DNA of 17,270 nucleotides. Origin: Agrocybe praecox (lineage: Eukaryota > Basidiomycota > Agaricomycetes > Agaricales > Agrocybaceae). The notes below the pieces were generated by a model. It was not told where the DNA came from, searched no databases, and was given only the letters and a program-made list of their open reading frames with translations. Of this stretch, positions 11,501 through 17,270 are shown one piece after another. The stretch spans positions 1 to 17,270 of the forward strand of contig CAXHKQ010000255.1 in the NCBI GenBank assembly GCA_964017145.1, in the 5' to 3' direction. The position numbers and the translations under genes were made by a program. Positions within the stretch are counted from its first letter, which is position 1. Every line of letters begins with the position of its first letter.

Positions 11501-11996
11501 ATGTGATAAACATTTTAAATTTCTCTTATAAAAGTAGGCACATTCGTAAAATGTTATCAATTTGGAAGTGGTGGCACCAGAACACCGATTTTCCCGGAAC
11601 TTAATGAGCCGTATATATACTTGTAACCGAAAGATCAGGGAAAACGAAACCTGCCTTGCACGTATTTGTTGACAATGTCCGGCTGCTGCAGAATGTGCGT
11701 GGGCAACGGACACGAGTCCAGCGTCAGCACGTGCGTGATGCGATGCTGGCGCAAGCGCTCCATGTCGCTGGCGGCCGAAGCGTTTCCTGCATTAGCAATC
11801 GCATGAAACAAACGCAACGAACGACCGTGAAATTAATAAGACGCTTCGCTATTGTTTGCTCGTTCTGCGCTCTGCTATGCATACCAATCCAGATGCCCGC
11901 CTCGATTTCGCTCAAATATGCCGTGTTGTTATGGCGCTTCGGCGATGCAGCGGCGGCGGCAGTGGTGGCATCATGCTCGTCATCGTCGTCGCCCAT
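8554..11996 (-). CDS. DUSP12: Dual-specificity phosphatase 12 / YVH1 orthologue with C-terminal zinc-binding domain
   Basis: Six exons in coding order: 11996-11885, 11786-11655, 10511-10409, 10305-10219, 10066-9918 and 9182-8554. They total 1212 nt (403 residues) with all phases compatible. The catalytic domain runs from about 28 to 175: IWIGN opening, ITHVLTLDS strand, candidate general acid D84, EDLLTHFDE, and the P-loop HCYFGTSRS with nucleophile C116 and R122. The C116 codon is split TG/C by intron 3. The C-terminal zinc module has CRRC (224-227), H240, CPKC (354-357) and a CxCxxC group (370-375), followed by PAF. This architecture is specific to YVH1/DUSP12, which acts in 60S ribosome maturation (release of Mrt4) besides phosphatase activity. 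The start is the ATG at 11996 in a good context (ACAATGG); the residues after it are Asp-rich. A Ser/Pro/Ala-rich linker separates the zinc halves, making it longer than the human protein. Intron 2 appears to be GC-AG; all others are GT-AG. Confidence 0.93.
10512..11654 (-). other. DUSP12: DUSP12 intron 2 with apparent GC donor (GC-AG intron)
   Basis: Exon 2 ends in CAAG and the intron starts GCAGGT; the acceptor is CGCGCAG before TTTCCGATG. Joining at G|GC gives GTG-CAA-GTT-TCC-GAT, i.e. V-Q-V-S-D, in frame with the conserved EDLLTHFDE that follows. GT dinucleotides nearby give the wrong phase or delete conserved sequence: GTTTCG four bases downstream leaves two bases over where one is needed. 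GC-AG introns are a known minor class of U2 intron, usually with a strong flanking consensus, and AAG|GCAGGT fits reasonably. Confidence 0.75.
10957..11613. mobile_element. Non-autonomous TA-flanked inverted-repeat element (657 bp) in DUSP12 intron 2
   Basis: The left end carries CATGGTTCATTAAGTCCCGG and the right end its imperfect reverse complement (CCGGAACTTAATGAGCCGTA). About 25 bp of terminal repeat differ at a few positions, and both ends abut TA. The interior has no transposase-like frame. A second, partial copy of the left end lies at 16316-16383. Element borders are uncertain by a few bases because both copies share ACTA just outside. The TA target suggests the Tc1/mariner group, but this is not proven. 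Confidence 0.7.
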
Positions 11997-12174
11997 TGTC
12001 ACCCTGGCGCGTGGCGGCACTTGACGTTCTCACGCACTTCACCAGACACCGACGACGTCGTCGTAGACGAATAGAGACTGGTGAGTTCCGCCGCCTCCTC
12101 ACTACGACGCAACTGCACGAGCACGCTAAGCACACTAATGACTGACTGCGCGGCGAGCAGCGCCGTGCAGAACT
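11997..12174. promoter_or_regulatory. Candidate bidirectional promoter between DUSP12 and a divergent plus-strand gene
   Basis: The two start codons point away from each other and are separated by 178 bp. The interval holds a perfect 14-bp palindrome, CGACGACGTCGTCG, at 12050-12063, whose GACGTC core resembles bZIP/CREB-type sites. No TATA box is seen. Close head-to-head arrangement of housekeeping genes is common in insects. The promoter role is inferred from arrangement only and depends on the divergent exon being real. Confidence 0.4.
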
Positions 12175-12255
12175 ATGGAATACGCCAAAGAACTGCGCGA
12201 TGGCGCGGAGGAACACGCGCTCGACCTGTGCAGCTGCGACGACGACGAAGGGAAG
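12175..12255 (+). CDS. Probable first coding exon of an unidentified divergent gene
   Basis: An ATG at 12175 opens 27 codons (MEYAKELRDGAEEH...CSCDDDEGK) and ends exactly at a codon boundary before a consensus donor, AAG|GTAAGA. An in-frame TGA lies 36 bases upstream, so this ATG is the first available. Third positions are mostly G or C, as in the other exons here and unlike the surrounding repeats. The encoded stretch is acidic with a CSC-DDDEG tail. I recognise no family. No convincing following exon was found on the plus strand to the window end; the rest may lie beyond a long intron outside this window. The alternative is a chance frame in the 5' region of DUSP12. Confidence 0.5.
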
Positions 12256-13030
12256 GTAAGAATAATTTATAGGTGTTGGCGGGCGGGATGTTGTGTGTTG
12301 TGTGAGCACAGCGGCAGCGAATTTCGCGTGAATCGGTAATGAGTTTGGCGACGAGTGAAAGCCGTTCAAAACACGCGCAAGCTTCGCATTGAGTACGTAT
12401 AACAGAGAGCGGCGCGGGAGGCGACAGCATAAATATTATGATATCGCGTCTCGCGTCGATTGTATGCGCGCACTCGGTTTGTGTGGGTTGGCGGGTGTGT
12501 GTGAGCGTGTGTGTGTTCGACTGACACACATTCGACACGAAAGCCGCAAGATATGGACCAAGCCGCAATTGCCAATTCGATGCAATATAGCAAGTATGTG
12601 TGGAGTGGGCGGAAAGTGGGTGGTGAGGTTGTCGACCGTTATGTCCGCTTGCAGTCGAATGGGTGGGCAACTGTAGCGAACGTTTGAAGCGTGGGAATCC
12701 ATACAAATGCATTTTCTCGCATATAGTGAAATAGAGTACACCTTTTTCTGCGACTAGTTTGATAACGCATGTGTCTGACATTGATAATAAATTTGAGCCT
12801 AAGTTGGGCTCTAAAAATATCTTGAATTAATTTACCTGTAAAAACGAACCATAAAACGTTAGAAAATCGCACGCGTCAACGCGTGCTCTCGATGCTAATG
12901 ATAATGAGAAATGACACAATATTAACCAAATATATCGAGTGATAGACCGTGAAGAATAAAGTTATCGTTGAAATCGAATCTATGTTCGATCCAATGATAA
13001 TGTGAAAATTCACGATAAGGTATTTGTTAT
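12256..13030. other. Unassigned region downstream of the divergent exon
   Basis: Open frames exist on both strands at 12300-12780, but they are CA/TG-driven (TGTGTG runs near 12490-12515) and show no domain. If the exon ending at 12255 is real, this would be its first intron. No RNA gene or transposon end is recognised. Confidence 0.4.
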
Positions 13031-13040
13031 AATGACGCGA

Positions 13041-13095
13041 TAGTAGAGTGGGTAGCGTAGTCGGGTTTTGGAATCACAAGTTTTTATTCGAATCC
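13041..13095 (+). repeat. tRNA-like Pol III promoter remnant (SINE head or tRNA pseudogene)
   Basis: TAGTAGAGTGG (13041-13051) matches the tRNA A-box pattern TRGYNNARNGG. TATTCGAATCC (13085-13095) matches the B box GGTTCGANTCC at 9 of 11 positions. The gap of 33 bp is normal for a tRNA. I cannot pair the acceptor or T stems, so this is not a working tRNA. A decayed tRNA-derived SINE or tRNA pseudogene is likeliest; chance similarity is possible. Confidence 0.4.
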
Positions 13096-13700
13096 CCGAA
13101 GCGGCACCTAAAATTTATCAAACGCGTCGTCAAAAACTGGGAACTGTGTAATCAGCAATAAACAGGTTGCTATACACAAAAAACAATAAGTTCTCAAAGC
13201 GCAGAGTGGAAAAAAATGCCGTATCATTCTGCCCGTGTGTGAGCAGACACGTAAATGTTGGCTTGACAGTCCTCTTTTTCAGTGTAGCGCTGAGTACTGA
13301 TTTCGTTCTAGTAAAAAGCTCCTGTTTGAGTGAAACTGCCCTGTTGATATACTGGTGCCTATCAACAGTAAAATAACCTGTGAAAGCTTCGTATTTCAAA
13401 TACAGCCGCCCAACACTTCTTCATGGGGTAAATGGATGTAGATGATGATTTGTTATAATACACTAGCAGAAACAAGGATCACTTTCATTTGCTGTTTTTT
13501 GAAGAGCTGTATCTTCCTTAACTCTCATCCGCCGTTGGGGTCTAAAACGACCCTATTTCTCGATTTTCCTACTTTGAATGACTACAGAACGTAAACGGTT
13601 TATCGTTACGAGCTGATATACTTTGGCTATAACGATTTTTGGAATGCTCTTTCAAAATGAAATATTCGACACCACCGTTAGATGTCGCTAGTGGGATTTA

Positions 13701-14206
13701 CAAAAAAACTTACGAATCCGCCGTTGGGGTCTAAATAGACCCCAATAGGTATATTTTTTATCAATAAAAACACCATTTCAATCGGAAATAATGGAGCTAG
13801 CACAAGTCTCGCACGCATTATGTTATGTCCCAAGATGCACGCATCAGGACACATTTTAATCATATGTTTGCGCAGCTCGCACACATGATCATTTTTATGT
13901 GTGCGAGACTTGTGCTAGCTCGATTCCTTTCGATTGAAATGGTGTTTTTATTGATAAAAAATATACTTTTAAAAAAATTAAAACATGTTTAGTATATATT
14001 TCCTGGATATAAAAAATTCACCAATTTGCCTTGAACTGGCCATATCTTCCGCCACAGGTAGCAATTGCAAAAATCCTGACACACGTGAATCATTATTTTT
14101 TGTCTACTTTCTCGTGTAAAAACCGCGACTCGAATGTGTGCATATTTCAGGTCGTTTCCGATTGGGGTCTATTTAGACCCCAACGGCGGATTCGTAAGTT
14201 TTTTTG
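13701..14206. repeat. Perfect 46-bp inverted repeats (13701-13746 / 14161-14206)
   Basis: The two arms are exact reverse complements over 46 bases and run from CAAAAAAACTTACG to the GGGGTC palindrome and CAAT. Their identity, compared with diverged outer ends, suggests recent origin or correction by gene conversion. They enclose the inner hairpin at 13750-13966. Confidence 0.9.
13750..13966. repeat. Long inner hairpin with about 65-bp arms
   Basis: The arm at 13750-13814 is complementary to 13901-13966 with only a few mismatches around GGAAATAATGG versus the opposite CGATTCCTTTC. It encloses an 86-base loop. Within the loop and right arm, CTCGCACACAT (13876-13886) and ATGTGTGCGAG (13897-13907) form a competing small hairpin. 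If transcribed, this would be a long dsRNA-like stem. No expression signal is visible. Confidence 0.85.
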
Positions 14207-14225
14207 AACGGTGGATGAGAGTTAA

Positions 14226-14614
14226 TAATGGTCGTATCGAAGTCGGTCAAATAAGTACTTCAAGCATGATCTTTCTAATTTTGAGATATTGCGATGGATT
14301 TTTGTTTCAATGCCACGCATATGGCACAATCGTCATGAATACAGTGAGTAAAAAAAATATGATTTTTTCGATCTTGTTCATTGCGTGCACTAGAATTAAA
14401 GATTGATTTTTTGAATGGGAAAACCGAAAAATTAAAAATTAAAACTGCTGCAACTTCTCAGAAAAAGCCCTGATGAAAAACGGTCTACAATACTGCATCA
14501 AAACCCAGATTGCGATTTCGAGTCCTTGGGTGCTCTTAGAAATAAAGGTGCAACCAACATTTTCATTCTCATCACTATATGTATACTCAGACGAATCAAC
14601 GAACAAAAACCATA
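14226..14614. other. Unassigned A/T-rich spacer between two transposons
   Basis: Open frames of about 90-115 codons are present, but they are A/T-driven and overlap the ends of the neighbouring elements. I recognise no domain, RNA or terminal repeat. It may be remnants of older repeats. Confidence 0.4.
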
Positions 14615-14783
14615 TATTAGGTTGGGGAATAATGGGCTTCCGGGTTTTTCATTCAAATTTCTCCTCCTGTAAGTGCTACAGATGTAACCCTATACATCGT
14701 TTGAAAGGTATTGACAGCACCTTTCAAATGACGTTTAGTTTGTTTACATTAGATTTCGCGCTCAAAAGTTACGGTCGATCGAA

Positions 14784-15078
14784 ATGGAGTTCGCAAATCA
14801 CGAAATTCGAGCTATTTTGAAATTTTATTTTGCACAAGGCAAAACCGCTGCAGAATCGCGAAGAGCGATTTGTGCCGTTCTGGGAGACGAAAAACTATCG
14901 ATCAGAACAGCGGAGGAATGGTTCAGACGATTCCGTCGTGGTGAAACTGACACCTCAACACCTAGGCAAAATCGTGGAAATCATCGAAGTAGACCGGCAT
15001 GTGAGCACTCGTTCTATTGCCCAGGAACTAGGGATCGACCACAAAACCGTTTGGAACCATTTGCAGAAGCTGGGATAA
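14784..15078 (+). pseudogene. Broken mariner transposase, N-terminal DNA-binding part only
   Basis: The frame from the ATG at 14784 reads as the first helix-turn-helix of a mariner transposase (NHEIRAILKFYF; EEWFRRFRRGE). The second helix-turn-helix (DRHVSTRSIAQELGI, then VWNHLQKLG) lies in the next frame, reached by a frameshift around 14955-14975. The catalytic D,D34D domain is absent through deletion. The product cannot transpose; a short DNA-binding peptide could at most bind related termini. Confidence 0.88.
14824..14829 (-). terminator. Candidate poly(A) signal for the Nudix gene, inside the mariner
   Basis: TTTATT on the plus strand reads AATAAA on the minus strand, about 355 nt beyond the Nudix stop codon and within the mariner. 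No AATAAA was noticed on the minus strand between that stop and the mariner end, so the element may supply the 3' end signal. This is a single hexamer in A/T-rich DNA. Confidence 0.35.
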
Positions 15079-15182
15079 AAAAAAAAAAATCATTGAATAA
15101 AGAGGTGAAAACCGGAAGCCCATTATTCCCCAACCTAATATATTCCACAAGTCACAACCCAACCGCATATTATCCCCAACAT

Positions 15183-16849
15183 TCACAATTTCGCCCCCTT
15201 CAAATCCACCCCATACACATTATACGTCCGCCGCAGAAACGGATGCACACCCTCCACCCGCTCGATGCGCACCCCCGTCTCGCGCATCTGCAAGTACTGC
15301 CTCAGCACGTTCCTGTTCAGCTCGTGCACCCGCGGATGCTGCAGATACTCATCGAACTCCATCCACTTGGCCGCCGCAATCTCGCGCGGACACATGCGAA
15401 TCTCATCCTCTTTGCCATCCGTCGCCCGCCCGCCGTCGTCCAGCGTCCGCAGCGCCATCACCACATACAGATCGGAGCAATCGAAATTCGCATTATGCGA
15501 ATGCCGAACGCTGATCATCGTCTCGAAGCGCGTCCGGATGCCCGTCTCCTCCTCCACCTCGCGCACTGCCGCCTCAACGAGGTTCTCCGCCGGCTCCACG
15601 TAGCCGCCGGGCAGCTTCCAGCTGCCCGGCACCGCCGCCTGCTGCTCGCTGATGGCCAGCACCTGGTCGCGGGCGTGTGATCACCAGACCGCCAACGCCG
15701 ACCATGTGATGGGCGTACGGCGGAATGTTGGCCGGCTGACCGGAAGCGTCCACCCAGCGCACCATCATCACGAAGCCGTCGCGAGCGTGATGGAAGTCGA
15801 AGCCGGCGGCGGCGAGCTGCGGGACGAGCGCAGTGCTGGCCAGGTTGATGCGGAACCAGATGGCGCGGCAGCCGCGCTGCTGCCACCAGTCGAGGGATAC
15901 TGTACAGATTGGACCGGTGTTAACGACGGCGCATAGAACTAATATTGGTCCAACATTTATGTAACTGCCAAAGAGGCGTGTTTTGGCTCCCTGATTCTGT
16001 TATGTGTGTGTTACTCCTGTTACTCCGCAGTCAAAATATGCAGGGAAATATAAAGAAGAAGTACATTGAAATCAATCGGCTCAATTTGAATTAATACGAT
16101 CCAAATGGAATTATACATTTTCAGCCAGTCTGTATAAATATGATGCGGATACTGTTGGTAAATCGTGAAGTTCGTACATAGCTTATACGACATCAAAATC
16201 AAATTCGGGCCGTATGTAAATCTGCATCAATTTTATCCAATTCGTTAACATTCGCTAGCATTTTGCAGACTGATAAAAACCTATCTTGTATATAGTATTT
16301 TCCCAGGACACGCAATACTACATGGTTCACTAAGACCCGGGAAAAGTGATGAAAACACAAACTTTTTGGTGACAACTTTCTAGGTCGCTGTCGCTAACTA
16401 GTCCCAAAGCCGATCTTTTGGTAAAGCCCAAATCCGCATGATATTACACACTTTAATAAAGTACATGTACATACGCTTCAGCTGCTCGGCAAATTGGCCG
16501 TCATCGATGGCCGTCAGATCGGTGTCGACGGTGATGCCGCGGAATCGATCACGTGTGCTGGGCAAAACGCCCGCCGGTGCCGTGGCTCCATTTCGTTGTT
16601 GGGTGGCGTCGTTGGAGTTGGCAGTGAGGCGGCTGCGGCAGTCGGGGCTGCTCGATGGAACGGTCCTTCGCGGAATCGCTGCCAAGCTGGCGCTGTATGT
16701 CCAAAGGGAAGTGACTTTATTAGAGCGAGTATTCTCTGGTGTTGCTGAATAATTGATAGTGAAAATGCATACTTATTTGCTACGGCTGATGCGGCGGAAT
16801 GTGCGACAACGACTAGACGACGAACGTGCCGCAAACCAGCGGGAAGCAT
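15183..16849 (-). CDS. NUDT6: Nudix hydrolase, NUDT6-like, with a one-base frame disruption
   Basis: Exons in coding order: 16849-16773, 16692-16475 and 15899-15183, with GT-AG introns of 80 and 575 nt. The start ATG is preceded immediately by an in-frame TAA. The first 26 residues are Arg/Ala/Val-rich without acids, like a mitochondrial targeting signal. Exon 2 carries RFRGITVD; exon 3 begins SLDWWQQRG and CRAIWFRI, then FDFHHA and YAHHMVGVGG. This pre-Nudix domain plus Nudix arrangement is typical of NUDT6 (FGF2-antisense) proteins. The Nudix box GGYVEPAE...REVEEETGI is perfect (GX5EX7REUXEEXGU). However, the frame changes within 15669-15678: upstream coding (to residue about 172) and the box are one base apart. 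No intron fits there. Read literally, translation ends at 15574 without a functional Nudix box. An assembly indel in the adjacent GGG, a segregating mutation or a young pseudogene are all possible. The substrate is unknown. Confidence 0.85.
16316..16383 (+). repeat. Partial copy of the DUSP12-intron element end, inside Nudix intron 2
   Basis: ACTACATGGTTCA, then AAG-CCCGGGAAAA and AACTTTTTGGTGACA, closely match the left end of the element at 10953-11020. The similarity fades after about 65 bases. A loosely similar TTTTCCCAGGACAC lies just before (16299-16312), but I cannot define a second end. It is probably a fragment. Confidence 0.6.
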
Positions 16850-17182
16850 TTACGTGATATCTGGACAAGTGCAACTGCGAGTTTTAAACGTCGTCGTATG
16901 ATGTAACAATTGTACGAATACTCGGTTTGTGAATTTATTGGGTTTATTATGCGGTTTGTTAGTTGTGTTAGAGTACGAACCTATGAATAGCAAGCAAAAA
17001 GGTGGAGGTTTCACGGTGCGTTTAGTTGGCGAATTTGTAAATTGTCGAACGAATAACATATAATCAGCTGATAAGCAAGATACGGCGCGAGTTGCTGATT
17101 GTAAACACCACCGTGCATACTATAGTAAATAGAGGGACGAATCACTCTGAAAATTGATGTACGTGTACCGAGGGGTGAATCA
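16850..17182. other. Unassigned region upstream of the Nudix gene
   Basis: This is the presumed promoter side of the minus-strand Nudix gene. No gene, RNA or transposon end is recognised. Frames on both strands are short and A/T-driven. Confidence 0.4.
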
Positions 17183-17270
17183 CGAAAATGTCCGAAGATT
17201 TCCAACGATTTTCAGAGATTTCCGAAGATTTATAAAAATGTTCAGTGATTTGGAAGATTTCCAGATATTT
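17183..17270. repeat. Degenerate GATTTCC-type repeat running off the window
   Basis: The words GAAGATTTCC, GATTTTC, GAGATTTCCGAAGATTT and GGAAGATTTCCAGATATTT recur at irregular 9-20 base spacing to the window edge. This looks like the start of a diverged minisatellite; its extent is not visible here. Confidence 0.55.

Larger units (their letters stand above)
13522..14221. mobile_element. TTAA-flanked fold-back element (700 bp), piggyBac-type MITE candidate
   Basis: Both ends adjoin TTAA (13518-13521 and 14222-14225), the piggyBac target. The left terminus is CTCTCATCCGCCGTT and the right terminus, reversed, is CTCTCATCCACCGTT, with one mismatch in 15. A module ATCCGCCGTTGGGGTCTAAA occurs at about 13527, again at 13716, and inverted at 14171-14190. 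The complete palindrome GGGGTCTAAATAGACCCC appears at the inner two. No transposase frame is present; short frames translating PIGVYLDPNGGF are just readings of the palindromic repeat. The left side carries about 190 bp more than the right, so an older end may have been duplicated or one copy nested in another. Confidence 0.75.
14617..15138 (+). mobile_element. Internally deleted mariner element (522 bp)
   Basis: Inverted termini begin TTAGGTTGGGGAATAATGGG and match exactly for about 27 bases (through GGCTTCCGG), then again in a following TTTTTCA. TA borders both ends (14615-14616, 15139-15140). The 5' part keeps the start of a mariner transposase; the middle and end of the gene are gone. Full-length mariners are about 1.3 kb, so roughly 800 bp was lost. 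A run of 13 A (15077-15089) marks the likely deletion joint. The near-identical ends suggest a fairly recent copy or recent mobilisation by an intact relative. Family: mariner (IS630-Tc1-mariner). Confidence 0.9.

Noticed and set aside
12173..12781. 202-codon minus-strand frame upstream of DUSP12
   Set aside because: It overlaps the DUSP12 5' region and CA runs; no domain, and no fit to the DUSP12 reading frame through a sensible splice.
13041..13095. Functional tRNA gene
   Set aside because: Acceptor and T stems do not pair and no clear anticodon loop can be drawn.
14134..14406. Frames translating PIGVYLDPNGGF in both orientations
   Set aside because: The shared peptide is merely the palindromic GGGGTC repeat read on both strands, not a conserved protein.
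16514..16849. 111-codon minus-strand frame starting at the Nudix ATG
   Set aside because: It is the same start reading through the 80-nt intron into the wrong frame; splicing at 16773/16692 instead gives the NUDT6-like protein.
1..17270. CRISPR arrays, prokaryotic operons or phage genes
   Set aside because: No regularly spaced direct repeats, no ribosome-binding-site-led gene runs, and clear spliced animal genes.

Overview
This window looks like nuclear DNA from an insect, most likely a dipteran and possibly mosquito-like. Protein-coding information is split into short exons by introns with GT/AG borders. Intergenic DNA is A/T-rich and carries small TA- and TTAA-flanked inverted-repeat transposons. 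The recognisable proteins are eukaryotic: a Ctr1-family copper transporter closest in my memory to fly Ctr1A, a YVH1/DUSP12 phosphatase and a NUDT6-type Nudix protein. I could run no database search, so the species-level guess is weak.

Layout: 1-3900 is CA/TG-rich non-coding DNA, probably 5' regulatory or 5'UTR/intron sequence of the next gene. 4061-6921 (+) is a five-exon Ctr1A gene (220 aa) with a 30-nt in-frame micro-exon and an 823-bp inverted-repeat element in intron 3; its 3'UTR probably ends near 7400. About 1 kb of plain A/T-rich DNA separates it from a convergent six-exon DUSP12/YVH1 gene on the minus strand (8554-11996, 403 aa). One intron of that gene fits only a GC-AG splice and holds a 657-bp TA-flanked element. 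Only 178 bp from its start codon, a divergent plus-strand exon (12175-12255, 27 codons, then a consensus donor) appears to begin an unidentified gene whose remainder I cannot find here.

12256-15140 is repeat-rich: a decayed tRNA-like Pol III head near 13041, a 700-bp TTAA-flanked fold-back element with perfect 46-bp internal inverted repeats (13522-14221), and a 522-bp internally deleted mariner (14617-15138) with a broken transposase N-terminus. The mariner ends 44 bp from the stop codon of a minus-strand NUDT6-like gene (three exons, 16849-15183). That gene has a mitochondrial-type N-terminus and a perfect Nudix box, but a one-base frame disruption just upstream of the Nudix domain. 16850-17270 is unassigned and ends in a degenerate repeat.

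The genes have unrelated roles (copper uptake, phosphatase/ribosome maturation, nucleotide hydrolysis) and do not form a pathway. I see no convincing wholly new system. The best leads are the divergent unknown exon, the GC-AG intron, the Nudix frameshift and the fold-back element.
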